DNA of 64,000 bases, from the NCBI GenBank assembly GCA_029706075.1, contig JAINUG010000139.1:496001-560000 (forward strand), given 5' to 3'. The translations under genes and the position numbers were made by a program. Below, piece after piece: positions 54,601-63,672 of this stretch (within the stretch, counting starts at the first letter, position 1; the number at the start of each line of letters is the position of its first letter). The stretch is from Aldrovandia affinis (lineage: Eukaryota; Chordata; Actinopteri; Notacanthiformes; Halosauridae). Under the pieces are notes generated by a model. It saw only the letters and a program-made list of their open reading frames with translations. It searched no databases and was not told the origin of the DNA.

Positions 54601-56084
54601 GATATTTCTCAATATTTTAGTACATCTGCTTCACTAATGATGAACAGTATGTAATAAATTATGAATTTATGAAGTTACATTTATTTTGACGCATTTCAGG
54701 ATTCACATGGCAACGGCTATTAAAAAAAAAAAATTGTTTCTGATTTTATCCCGTTTTTCTCCCAATTTGGTAGCCAATTACACTCGTTATTTTCAGGTCA
54801 ATCCCTCCCTCATAGTTAGCTGCCGTAGCCCTGTGACCAGTGGCGACGAAGGCGAAGTATCGTCTCCTCCGAGACGGCACTCGCCAAGCCGACGACTGTA
54901 ACTCTGGCACCCCAGAGCCACTCCTGTGGGGCGCCCCTCCCTGGGGCGGACAGCCAATTGTCGCCCCGGTGGCACTCCCGGCCAGAGCCGACTCTGTTTT
55001 AAACACAGAATTCTTATTTCTTTGGCCACATTATTAGGTTTTCAATGCAATGCAACAAAAACCAAAAAAAATTGATTCGTTTCAAATTTTGTTTTTGTTC
55101 CGAAATACATTTGATATTTACTCATACGTTTACATTATATCATGAATTCATTTCTTATTATATTCATATTTATAATGGCAAGTATAACTCATCAAGTCCT
55201 TGGTTTACCAATTGTCACTGCTACCCCACTGATCAATACAGCTTGTGTTGTATGTTTGATATGTTCAAAACATTTAACATATTAAACATGTGTTTTGCAT
55301 GCTGTTCAATGGCCATGGAGCATTCGTTTGTAACTTAAAAGTCCTTTAACCACAATTTTCCTCGTTCTCTACCTCTTGTCTATTTCTGACATATTGTAAG
55401 GTAGACTAGGAGAACGAGGCAAGAGTATTGGAACACAGCCAGGAGATATTTGCATTAATGTGTGGCATTATGCCTTCATATTTTGTACAATGGTTACTAA
55501 GCAAAGACCCAGGGCATGCAGTGGTGACTTCTGTAATAATGTAAAAACGGCAGAACAGACATAATATTGGGCGAAGAGCATTCAATTAATAATAATCAAA
55601 ATAATAATGGGAAGTTTAACCGTCAACCGCGGTTAAAATTATGACGGTTAACTGTCAACCAAAAATATATGACCGCGACAGCCACACTGTATGGTTAATA
55701 ACAGAAATAAGGGTGGAAAAATTTCCATTTGAAAAGCAAAATGCTCAAGATGCAGCACGTTATCCTAAGTACTTTTTTCCAAAAAAAGTTACAAAATAAA
55801 GGTTTGAGAATGGGACAATATTTTGGAAGCTCAAGCGTGTCTCCGTGCAGTGATGAATGGGGAGGTTGTGAGGGGGTGTCTCTGTGCGGTAGCGAAAGGG
55901 ATTGTTTTCAGGATGCTGAGGGGGTGTCTCTGCGGTACAGGTGGCCGAGTTGGTGAGGGAGTTGCGCTGGGAACTGGATCAGCTGCTGGAGGACAAGATC
56001 CGGAACCCCAGCATCGACCTGTGCACCTGCCCTCGCGGCTCCCGCATCATCGACATGATTGTCAGGCTCATCTCCACCCAATAG
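37739..56084 (+). CDS. dhx57: DEAH-box RNA helicase DHX57, 23 exons
   Basis: Putative ATP-dependent RNA helicase of the DEAH/RHA family. Exons: 37739-37983, 38089-38415, 38673-38885, 39710-40494, 41746-41948, 42632-42753, 42883-43078, 43729-43853, 44323-44456, 45019-45073, 45192-45394, 46019-46135, 46275-46371, 46690-46863, 47106-47306, 47412-47688, 48081-48175, 49306-49389, 50016-50153, 51309-51383, 51688-51822, 52038-52238, 55941-56084. Order: Glu-rich and Gly/Arg-rich start, UBA, CCCH zinc finger inside an RWD domain, helicase core, HA2 and OB-fold. Phases agree everywhere except exon 17, which lacks one base. With that base the protein would be about 1,448 residues, slightly longer than the roughly 1,390 I recall for human. 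Start chosen at 37739 (MSGRR); an upstream in-frame Met at 37691 probably lies in the intron. Confidence 0.95.
37805..37900 (+). repeat. GAG/GAA microsatellite coding for 32 Glu in dhx57
   Basis: Thirty-two in-frame Glu codons, mostly GAG, in dhx57 exon 1. Pure repeats of this length are prone to length change. Human DHX57, as I recall, has a Gly run near the same position. Confidence 0.95.
40930..41640 (+). mobile_element. CR1-like LINE 3' fragment
   Basis: The plus strand encodes [25 protein letters not shown] in two pieces and [10 protein letters not shown], the C-terminal end of a non-LTR reverse-transcriptase ORF. It ends in a repeated TTATGTGTTCTTATGTTC tail. It is a frameshifted, 5'-truncated copy in dhx57 intron 4. 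A longer relative lies on the minus strand at 48420-49245. The clade assignment (CR1-like) is tentative. Confidence 0.8.
42632..47688 (+). CDS. dhx57: dhx57 exons 6-16: helicase core
   Basis: All DEAH helicase motifs are present: Walker A GMTGCGKTT (split by intron 6 within a Gly codon), Ia TQPRR, motif II DEVH at 43825-43836, motif III SAT in [11 protein letters not shown], motif IV region VFMPGLAEI, motif [14 protein letters not shown], and motif [10 protein letters not shown]. Downstream come [17 protein letters not shown] HA2 sequences. Exon 11 ends in a GC donor. Exons 9 and 15 have duplicated splice-site copies nearby that do not match the family length. No catalytic residue is missing. 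Confidence 0.95.
43085..43310 (+). repeat. 30-bp minisatellite at the dhx57 intron 7 donor
   Basis: About seven copies of a unit like CATGCACCTGTACACCACAC plus TGCGTTCCAC. The array starts within about ten bases of the donor at 43079-43080. The unit length is a multiple of three, so open frames run through it; they are not exons. Confidence 0.85.
43395..43533 (-). repeat. tRNA-derived SINE with L2-type tail
   Basis: Reverse of the plus-strand word TTTATCCAAAGCGACTTACA. The tRNA-like head with TGGCTCAGTTGGTAGAGCA lies at about 43505-43525. Same family as 4728-4892, preceded by an AAT microsatellite at 43386-43410. It is in dhx57 intron 7. Confidence 0.78.
43903..44200. mobile_element. hAT-type MITE with 8-bp target duplication
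   Basis: A 298-base element in dhx57 intron 8. It begins CAGGGGTGGGCAA and ends TTGCCCACCCCTG, perfect 13-base inverted repeats. CCCTAGAG is present directly on both sides (43895-43902 and 44201-44208). An 8-base duplication plus CAGGGGTG-type ends is the signature of hAT transposons. There is no coding capacity, so it was moved by a transposase from elsewhere. Confidence 0.93.
44420..44511 (+). repeat. 46-bp tandem duplication across the dhx57 exon 9 donor
   Basis: CAGTACTACTACAACTGCAG at 44420, with the following exon end and GGTA donor, is repeated at 44466 with three differences. The normal donor is at 44457-44458 and its copy at 44503-44504. Confidence 0.92.
44540..44795 (+). mobile_element. 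L2-type LINE 3' end
   Basis: Non-coding 3' end with the tail word GTAAGTCGCTCTGGATAAGA. Upstream text resembles the end of the copy at 58499-59144. It is in dhx57 intron 9. Confidence 0.7.
45395..45396 (+). other. dhx57: GC splice donor of dhx57 intron 11
   Basis: The exon ends AAAG followed by GCAAGG, a strong GC-type donor context. Only this position gives the phase (1) required by the next exon, which starts ACACCAAG at 46019, and the family length at the junction (RFK-D-TKKSV). No GT nearby meets both tests. Confidence 0.85.
45465..45838 (+). repeat. SINE (family B), full length
   Basis: Head GGTAGCGGTCTAACGCACCC, B box GGTTCGAAACC, tail GGTATAATTGGCTACTAAAT and an A-rich end. It is in dhx57 intron 11, 70 bases after the GC donor. 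Confidence 0.82.
46870..47128 (+). repeat. 141-bp duplication across the dhx57 exon 15 acceptor
   Basis: The block ending CGGCCCGCAG|GTACGATG occurs at 46955-46972 and again at 47096-47113. It includes the first part of the exon (GAGAGC with near-identical surroundings) and the C-rich intron end. The downstream copy is the real acceptor because only it continues into the conserved exon. Confidence 0.88.
48081..56084 (+). CDS. dhx57: dhx57 exons 17-23: C-terminal HA2/OB-fold region, frameshift in exon 17
   Basis: Exon 17 (48081-48175) starts [18 protein letters not shown], then changes frame around 48135-48139. The rest, [13 protein letters not shown], is present one base out of register. The exon is 95 bases where family length and all flanking phases need 96. 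Exons 18-23 are normal: [66 protein letters not shown] with [20 protein letters not shown] (OB-fold), and the end [16 protein letters not shown] to a TAG at 56082-56084. Confidence 0.9.
48420..49245 (-). mobile_element. CR1-like LINE reverse-transcriptase C-terminal fragment
   Basis: A minus-strand ORF from 49245 to 48496 starts within the post-catalytic part of a reverse transcriptase: [20 protein letters not shown], then [20 protein letters not shown] and [20 protein letters not shown]. The frame is open for about 250 codons, so the copy is fairly young. It ends near 48420 with GAACGGGCCGTTCGGCCCAT. It occupies most of dhx57 intron 17. Confidence 0.88.
49390..49565 (+). repeat. 41-bp tandem repeat that copies the dhx57 exon 18 donor
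   Basis: Four units of about 41 bases (TTCTCCCACCATCCAATCAC plus AATAAGCTCCAGTTCAGAA-like). The array starts at the exon 18 donor (GACTCCAG|GTGAGAAT, 49390) and ends with ACTCCAG|GTGAGAAT again at 49547-49561, exactly 164 bases (4 x 41) further on. Confidence 0.92.
50213..50622 (-). repeat. SINE (family B), full length
   Basis: On the plus strand it starts with the T-rich end and TTTTCTCCCAATTACACCCT, and ends with the head complement GGTGCGTTAGACTGCTACGT. It is in dhx57 intron 19. Confidence 0.8.
51555..51650. repeat. TG/TGCG microsatellite
   Basis: GTGTGT and GTGCGTGCGT runs in dhx57 intron 20. Ends about 40 bases before the acceptor at 51686-51687. Confidence 0.85.
52739..54006 (+). mobile_element. 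Tc1-like DNA transposon, defective
   Basis: Inverted ends: CAGTACTCTGCAAAAGTCTT at 52739 against, on the other strand, CAGTACTGTGCCAAAGTCTT ending at 54006. A further similar segment (TTATCTGGGCAGTAAGTGTT) is repeated inversely near 53940. A TA precedes the left end. The plus strand carries transposase pieces: [34 protein letters not shown] (second catalytic Asp) and [15 protein letters not shown], ending at a stop. Multiple stops and frameshifts make it inactive. It is in dhx57 intron 22. Confidence 0.92.
54058..54305 (-). repeat. SINE (family B)
   Basis: The T-rich end and CATTTTCTCCCAATTTGTAG lead to a B-box complement (GAATTGAACC) and a box A-like CCACGCGGGAGGCC. It lies just right of the Tc1 element. 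The words GTACAGCCTTTGGGATCTTG and GTGGGCTTCCAG recur at 54330-54375, suggesting a small local duplication. Confidence 0.72.
54719..54994 (-). repeat. SINE (family B), head-truncated
   Basis: A-rich start, then CCCGTTTTTCTCCCAATTTG and the family body up to GGCCAGAGCCGACTCTG. It matches the copy at 11439 in reverse. The tRNA-like head is missing or very diverged. Confidence 0.75.
55011..55940. other. Rest of dhx57 intron 22, no gene seen
   Basis: AT-rich sequence with no recognised motif except a local inverted or repeated GGTTAA/GTCAACC group around 55615-55670 (GTTTAACCGTCAACCGCGGT), which could be a remnant of a hAT element. Confidence 0.4.
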
Positions 56085-57500
56085 AGCACCAGTCTGCCAG
56101 CATGCCAACGCGCCCACACCTGACACGCACACACCCCTCCTCCTACGACGTCACTCACTTCTCCAGCACAAGAACTGCACTGCACTCTGACTACACACTC
56201 TGCTCTCCAAATGCTATTGTTTTTTTTTTTTTTTGGGGGGGGGTGTATCCCTGCCCTGGTCCTAGGGAACACACTGTGTAAGCTTGTTTTTCACTCCAGC
56301 TGAGATTTCAGTTAATTTGGTTTGATTGAACTGTGATGAGAATGCCAATCTGGATCCGGCTTCACTTAATTTATCTGTTGTTAGATATTTCCCACAGGTT
56401 TGCTGTTTGAAATGTTTGTTTCTTATAGAGGAGTACAAAAAGAGGTGATTCTAGACATTGCTTCTATTAATTTGAGCCCCTTAAGCAATTTTGAAATTCA
56501 GACCACTATGAAGCAGCGTTCATCGATTATTCAGTTATTCAGTGGGGCCTAGGACAGTTAAGCTGGCAACTAATTTTATTTAATTATGACAGCTGCCCTA
56601 AATTTGTTCAATGGTAGATATTTGGAAAGTACATTTCAAATACGCAACTTTATTAGTACAGACACTTATGACAGCATATTTATTTCTAAAATAATTTACA
56701 GCAGATTAAATGTAGACATTTCAGGTGTTTTAATAATTAACAACTATATTAACCGCTCAGTCAAAGCTGTTAATTGAGAGCTCAGGTGGAACCAAAAACT
56801 ATACACATGGTGTGCATCCCTTAGACCAGGAAGCCAACACAGTATTAGACACCAACATCTGGTATGGCCGCAAATGGGGGCATTTTTGTTGGTGTTTGCT
56901 GAAAAGGGTTTCTTCCCCTTTAAAAAAAAAACATTACAGTTACTAATGCAAAATATGTCATATTTAATGTGGCTTATATATATTCAAAAAACTAAATTTG
57001 CACTTTTAAGTTGTGTGGTGCTGCACACAAATTATTCTGAAAGGCATTTGAGTCCACATTAGATATTCTTACTGAAAATTTAATTGCATGGTTATTGTAG
57101 ATGTACTTGGATCTAATTCAAGCATGGCAGGTTGTAAAAAAATGGGAAGTCAATTGTTTTGCCATGTGTTGTGTTCATGTGTATTCCAAGAAAAGTTCCA
57201 TAAGAAAAGTTCAATGTAAATACCTTAAACTGAAAATCATGGAATTTCAATTCAAAGGGCTATCAAAATATATTTTGGTCTGATGTTGCCAAAAGATATT
57301 TAAAAATGTATTAGATGACTAACTTTTGTTCTGTGTAGGGCCTACTCTGAATAAAACATTACATCAAATCAAAAACAATATGGGTTTGACAAGATTTTTT
57401 TATTGGTGACATTGATTGAAATTGTTTTAAAATCGATCTTAGTTCATTAGAAATCACTCAAAGTATATAGTCCAAGGATAGTTGTTTAATGTAAGGCTTA
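56085..57500. other. dhx57 3' UTR and flank
   Basis: AT-rich with no coding signal. A poly-T/poly-G run sits at 56220-56243. The only canonical poly(A) hexamer I noted is AATAAA at 57350-57355; the real 3' UTR may end earlier at a variant signal. Confidence 0.45.
57350..57355 (+). terminator. dhx57: Candidate dhx57 poly(A) signal
   Basis: AATAAA about 1.27 kb after the stop codon. It may be the distal site, or unrelated. Confidence 0.35.
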
Positions 57501-58498
57501 TGGCTCTATTTAAGCTAGTAGGTTGGATGGTTGTCTCTTACAATATTTGTAACAAAGTTAGAAACAACATACTCTGCTGTACAAAGAGAGCTCAAAAGCA
57601 AACTTGTATGGGAAAATGATTGAAGAAAAATGACCCCAGATTTCTGTTTGCTACTGTTGATCATCTTATTCACCCCAATAGACTTCACACTAGCCGGACA
57701 GAACACGGACTGCAACACCATGGGGAACTTCTTCTAACTAAATATTGAAAATATCAGAGAACAAGTACTTAGTGACAGAGCAAAATTGTGCACTAACCCA
57801 GAGTGTTTCAATGGGTCTCCCCTACTATCTTTTACTGATGTATCAACAAGCTATGTGTCCGCATCCATCTCAAATATGAAAGGCACCTCATGCCACTTGG
57901 ATCCTATTCTCACCTCACTGGTCAAAAACTGAAATTCCACACTGATCCCAGCAGCACTGTACCACCTGCACTGAAACAAGCAGTCATCCTACCCCTGCTC
58001 AAGAAACTAAACCTGGACCCTGCAGTGCCTAACAATTATAGACCTGTTTCCCATCTCCCATTTTTGTCTAAGGTCCTTGAATGTGTTATGGCTGAACAAA
58101 TCCAAGTGGCTGAACAAATCTAAACGCACCTGAGCGCTAACTGTCTCTACGAACCGTTCCAATCAACCCTACACAGTACGGAGACTGCCCTCGTTAGAGT
58201 CTTCAATTACTTACTATCAAATGCAGACACTGGACATGTCTCCATACTTATCCTACTAGATTTGAGTGCAGCATTTGATACCATCGACCATGCCATTCTT
58301 TTCAGCCAATTGAAAACTGTCACTGACAATGCAGGGAAAGCCCTGGATTGGCTAAGATCATATCTCACCAACAGGACCCAGTTTGTGAAGATCGGAAAAG
58401 ACATCTACGCCCTCTCTGAATTGACATCTGGAGTACCACAGGGTTCTGTATTGGACCCAATGCTTTTTAGCATCTACATGCTACCTCTTGGAGCAATT

Positions 58499-59144
58499 CC
58501 AAGTGGTGTTCAACCAGCCGAAGTTCACCCACGTCACCCCTCTACTCTTCTCTCTGCACTGGCTCCCCATCGCAGCACGTATCAGATTCAAGTCACTGGT
58601 GCTTGCTTTTCAAGCGGCCAGAGGTACTGCTCCCCCATACCTCCAGTCACTCATCACTCCCTACACCCCGCCCAGACCCCTCCGCTCCGCCTCCTCTGGC
58701 AAACTGACTGCCCCATCCCTCCGGGCGCCTGGCAGCCGCTCCTCACGGTCTCGCCTCTTCTCTGTCCTGATCCCTCGCTGGTGGAATGACCTCCCACAAT
58801 CGGTCAGGACTGCGGAATCACTTCCAATCTTCCGCAAGAGACTCAAAACCCACCTCTTCAGACTCCACTACCACTGAACACTATCCATCTAGTCAATCTG
58901 TCGTCACCACTGTTTACTTGTTCTACACTATTTAAAAACAAAAAAAAAACAAAAAAACACTAACCTTTTCTTTCCCAGTGTTACAGGTATGATACGCAGA
59001 CGCCTGCAATGATGTCTATTGCTGTATTACTGCACTGATCTTGTGCGCTAACTATGATTGTTCTTACCTTGTATTAATGCACATCTTGTAAGTCGCTCTG
59101 GATAAGAGCGTCTGCTAAATGCTTAAAATGTAAATGTAAAAAAT
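58499..59144 (+). mobile_element. 5'-truncated L2 LINE inserted in the older L2
   Basis: A 646-base insertion between direct repeats GCAATT (58493-58498 and 59145-59150). It encodes a C-terminal ORF with HWLPIAARIRFKSLVLAFQA and PRPLRSASSGKL and ends with GTAAGTCGCTCTGGATAAGA and an AAATGTAAATGTAAA tail. Confidence 0.9.
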
Positions 59145-59429
59145 GCAATTCTGCGGAAACATGGGGTTGGCTACCACTGCTCCAACAGTACCAAATCTGT
59201 TTTGACTCCAGCAAAACAGAAATTCTCCTGGTTGGCTCTCAACAACAGACACTAGGGGCCTCATTTATAAAGCATGCTTACGCACAGATTTGATCTTAGA
59301 ACGTGCGTAGGCCTACGCTCAAATCCACGCCAAAGTTCAGATTTATAAAAACGGTCTTTGACGTGGAAAAGTACTTAGCTTCACGTCAGGTTCCAACTTG
59401 GCGTACGCACGTTTCCTTGTCGCAATGTT

Positions 59430-59815
59430 GGAGTACTGCAGGTATTCGGTCCTTCCGCAATCGGTCAGGACCGCGGAATCACTTGCGATCTTCAGCAAGA
59501 CTCCCACCTTTTCAGACTCCACTACCACTGAATTCTGTACATCTAGCGAATTGTCATCACCACTGCCTACTTGCTCAACACTATATACCCCTGCTTACTC
59601 CATAAAAAAAAAAAAAAAAAAGAGACGAACCTTTTCCTTCCCAGTGTTACAGGTATGGTACGCAGCAGCTGCCTGCAATTATGTCTATCGCTGTATTACT
59701 GCATCTCTTGCGCGAACTATGATTGTTCCAACCATGTATTTATGCACATCTTGTCGCTTGTCGCTCTGGATAAGAGCGTGTGCTAAATGCTTAAAATGTA
59801 CATGTAATGTAAAAT
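59430..59815 (+). mobile_element. L2-type LINE 3' end inside the Harbinger element
   Basis: Closely resembles 58795-59135: RTAESLAIFSK-like text, a T/A-rich stretch, CCTTCCCAGTGTTACAGGTA, and the tail word CGCTCTGGATAAGAGCG followed by AAAATGTACATGTAATG. It contains no complete ORF. Confidence 0.82.
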
Positions 59816-59847
59816 GTATTCGGAAATCTAAGAGCACCAACATGTCG

Positions 59848-62800
59848 TCCATCCATCCATTTTCTACCGCTTCTCCGGGTCGGGTCGCGGGGGCAGCGTC
59901 CTAAGCAGGGAGACCCAGACTTCCCTCTCCCCGGCCACTTCGTCCAGCTCTTCCGGGGGAATCCCGAGGCGTTCCCAGGCCAGCCGAGACATAGTCTCTC
60001 CAGCGTGTCCTGGGTCTTCCCGGGGCCTCCTCCCGGTGGGACGTGCCGGAACACCTCACCCGGGAGGCGTCCAGGAGGCATCCTAACCAGATGCCCAAGC
60101 CACCTCATCTGGCTCCTCTCGACGCGGAGGAGCAGCGGCTCTACTCTGAGCCCCTCCCGGATGACCGAGCTCCTCACCCTATCTCTAAGGGAGAGCCCAG
60201 ACACCCTGCGGAGGAAACTCATTTCAGCCGCTTGTATTCGCGATCTCGTTCTTTCGGTCACTACCCACAACTCGTGACCATAGGTGAGGGTAGGAACATA
60301 GATCGACCGGTAAAATCGAGAGCTTTGCCTTTAGGCTCAGCTCCCTCTTTACCACGACAGACCGATGCAGCGTCTGCAGCCGCACCAATCCGCCTGTCGA
60401 TCTCCCGCTCCATCCTTCCCTCACTCGTGAACAAGACCCGAGGTATTTAAACTCCTCCACTTGGGGCAGGATCTCCTCCCGACCCGGAGAGTGCACTCCA
60501 CCTTTTCCGGCTGAGAACCATGGTCTCGGATTTGGAGGTGCTGATTCTCATACCAGCCGCTTCACACTCGGCTGCGAACCGCTCCAGCGAGAGCTGGAGG
60601 TCACGGCCCGATGAAGCCAACAGGACCACATCATCTGCAAAGAGCAGTGACCCAATCCTCAGGCCACCGAACCGGACCCCCTCAACGCCCCGGCTGCGCC
60701 TAGATATTCTGTCCATAAAAGTTATGAACAGAACCGGTGACAAAGGGAAGCCCTGGCGGAGTCCAACCCTCACCGGGAACAAGTCCGACTTACTGCCAGC
60801 CATGCGGACCAAGCTCTGGCACCGGTCGTACAGGGACCGAATGGCCCGTATCAAGGGGTCCAGTACCCCATACTCCCGGAGCACCCCCCACAAGACTCCC
60901 CGAGGGACACGGTCGAAAGCCTTCTCCAAGTCCACAAAACATGTGTAGACTGGTTGGGCAAACTCCCATGCACCCTCCAGGACCCCGCGGAGGGTGTAGA
61001 GCTGGTCCACAGTTCCGCGACCAGGACGAAAACCACATTGCTCCTCCTGAATCCGAGGTTCAACCATCCGACGGACCCTCCTCTCCAGAACCCCTGAATA
61101 GACCTTACCAGGGAGGCTGAGGAGTGTGATCCCCCTGTAGTTGGAACACACCCTCCGGTCCCCTTTCTTGAAGAGGGGACCACCACCCCGGTCTGCCAGT
61201 CCAGAGGCACTGCCCCCGATGTCCACGCGATGCTGCAGAGTCGTGTCAACCAAGACAGCCCCACAACATCCAGAGCCTTGAGGGACTCCGGGCGGATCTC
61301 ATCCACCCCGAGGCCCTGCCACCACGGAGCTTTTTAACCACCGTGGCGACCTCAGCCCCAGAGATAGGAGAGCCCACCCCGAGTCCCCAGACCCTGCTTC
61401 CTCGCTGGAAGGCGTGTCGGTGGGATTGAGGAGGTCTTCAAGTATTCCCTCCACCGACCCACAACGTCCCGAGTCGAGGTCAGCAGCGCCCCATCCCCAC
61501 TGTACACAGTGTTGACAGTGCACTGCTTCCCCATCCTGAGACGCCGGATGGTGGTCCAGAACCTCCTCGGCCGTTCGGAAGTCGTTCTCCATGGCCTCAC
61601 CGAGCTCCTCCCATGCCCGAGTTTTGCCTCAGCGACCGCGAAGCCGCGCGCTCCGCTTGGCTCGCCGATACCTATCTGCTGCCTCCGGAGTCCCACAGGC
61701 CAAAAAGGTCCGATAGGACTCCTTCTTCAGCTTGACGGCATCCTTCACTGCCGGTGTCCACCAGCGGGTTCGGGGATTACCGCCGCGACAGGCACCGGCG
61801 ACCTTGCGGCCACAGCTCCGGTCAGCCGCCTCGACAATAGAGGCACGGAACATGGCCCACTCGGACTCAATGTCCCCGCCTCCCCGGGACATGGTTGAAG
61901 CTCTCCCGGAGGTGGGAGTTGAAGCTCCTTCTGACAGGAGACTCTGCCAGGCGTTCCCAGCAGACCCTCACAATACGTTTGGGCCTGCCAGGCCTGACCG
62001 GCATCCTCCCCCACCATCGGAGCCAACTCACCACCAGGTGGTGATCAGTTGACAGCTCGCCCCTCTCTTCACCCGAGTGTCCAAGACATGCGGCCGCAAG
62101 TCCGACGACACGACCACAAAGTCGATCATTGAACTGCGGCCCAGGGTGTCCTGGTGCCAGGTGCATATATGGACACGCTTGTGCTTGAACATGGTGTTCG
62201 TTATGGACAATCTGTGACAAGCACAGAAGTCCAACAACAAAGCACCATTCTGGTTCAGATCGGGGGGGCCGTTCCTCCCAATCACGCCCCTCCAGGTCTC
62301 ACTATCGTTGCCCACGTGAGCATTGAAGTCTCCCAGCAAAACGAGGGAGTCCCCGGAAGGAGTGTTCTCAAACACCCCCTCCAAGGACTCCAAAAGGGTG
62401 GGTATTCTGAGCTGCTGTTTGGAGCATAAGCACAAACAACAGTCAGGACCCGTCCCCCCACCCGAAGGCGGAGGGAGGCTACCCTCTCGTCTACCGGGGT
62501 GAACCCCAACGTACAGGCACCGAGCCGGGGGGCAATAAGTATTCCCACCCCTGCTCGGGCGCCCCCACCAGGGGCAACTCCAGAGTGGAAGAGAGTCCAA
62601 CCCCTCTCAAGGAGACTGGTTCGGAGCCCATGCCGTGCGTCGAGGCGAGGCCGACTATATCTAGCCGGAACCTCTCGACCTCCCGCACCAGCTCAGGCTC
62701 CTTCCCCGCCAGAGAGGTGACATTCCACGTCCCTAGAGCTAGCTTCTGCAGCCGAGGATCGGACCGCCAAGGCCCCTGCCTTCGGCCGCTGCCCATCTCA

Positions 62801-62995
62801 CACTGCACCCGACCCCCTTGGCCCTCCCATGGGTGGTGAGCCCATGGGAAGGGGTCCTACGTTGCCTCTTCGGGCTGTGCCCGGCCGAGCCCCATAGGTG
62901 TAGGCTCGGCCACCAGGCGCCGCCCTCGAGCCCTACCCCCGGGCCTGGCTCCAGGGGGGGGCCCCGGTGACCCGCGTCCGGGCGAGGGAAACGTA
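59848..62995 (-). mobile_element. Rex3 (RTE-clade) LINE, nearly full length, frameshifted
   Basis: A minus-strand copy of about 3.1 kb ending in an ATGGATGGATGG tail near 59850. From the 5' end: an endonuclease start (LALGTWNVTSL), [12 protein letters not shown], and [17 protein letters not shown]. The reverse transcriptase follows: CSNYRGITLLSLPGKVYSGV, EEQCGFRPGRGTVDQLYTL, DLEKAFDRVPRGVLWGVL, LRQGFPLSPVLF, and LLFADDVVLLASS, with FADD at 60641-60630. The tail has RRVSGLSLRDRVRSSVIREG. The FRPGRGTVDQ / DLEKAFDRVPRGVLWG signature is that of fish Rex3. Several frameshifts separate the blocks. Confidence 0.93.
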
Positions 62996-63040
62996 TTTCC
63001 AATTTTGTTTGTCATCATGGGGGGTCTGCTACCTAATTGT

Positions 63041-63085
63041 TTCCTCTTTATTATTATTATTATTATTATTAGTAGTAGTAGTAGT
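63041..63085. repeat. ATT/AGT trinucleotide microsatellite
   Basis: About ten TTA/ATT and then six GTA/AGT units just beyond the 5' end of Rex3, within the Harbinger element. Confidence 0.8.
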
Positions 63086-63353
63086 AGATGCTGTTGTAGT
63101 TGTATTACCAGATTGAACACATTGCTTAGGCTATAGGCTACGTAATGGTTTGCACAATAAAGTTATTAATAAATTAAAACAACATAAGCTAGGCTACTTG
63201 TGGAAAACAAAACAAAAACACACATTGGTTTTCCAAAACGACCCATATTAGCATAATTGACACATCCTTGAAGGACATTTATTTAATATACATATTATGG
63301 TTCCACACGTGTAAAACATTTCGGTCAATCTATAGGCTATAAAATGGCCAATA

Positions 63354-63566
63354 ATGCAGTGGTTTGCAAGAGGAAGAATGGCAGCATTGTCACTTCTCGA
63401 AGATATCGCCAACCGCGCAATAATGGAACGAGTTATTAGAGATTTTGGCCTCAGTTTTAAATCAGACCACTTTTTCTTTACGTCCTTCAGGGACCTTTGC
63501 TGCCCCCCACCTCGTTCACAGCCTGGGCTACAGACTGCCAGGCCACGTACTTGGTTTTACTGGTAA
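63354..63566 (+). pseudogene. Harbinger transposase, N-terminal fragment
   Basis: The frame starts MQWFARGRMAALSLLEDIAN and runs on RAIMERVIRDFGLS, resembling the start of Harbinger/HARBI1-type transposases, then diverges and stops. The catalytic DDE part is not recognisable in the remaining sequence, so it is a remnant. Family assignment relies on the element ends and the Myb-like partner. Confidence 0.55.
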
Positions 63567-63672
63567 AGCCACTGAAAAGGCTCCCAAACAGCGTCCCTGC
63601 ACGCATATGCACCTCCGCAAACAGGACCTCGATTTCGGCCTCGCTAAAATTATTTTTCTTGCAGCTCGCCAT
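63487..63672 (-). pseudogene. Harbinger Myb/SANT-like protein, N-terminal fragment
   Basis: The minus-strand ORF begins MASCKKNNFSEAEIEVLFAE and continues with LFGSLFSGFTSKTKYVAWQS and VAQAVNEVG. This is the Myb/SANT-like DNA-binding domain that Harbinger elements encode as a second protein, which helps carry the transposase to the nucleus and to the ends. It stops early (63487-63489). It lies head-to-head and partly overlaps the transposase fragment. Confidence 0.78.
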
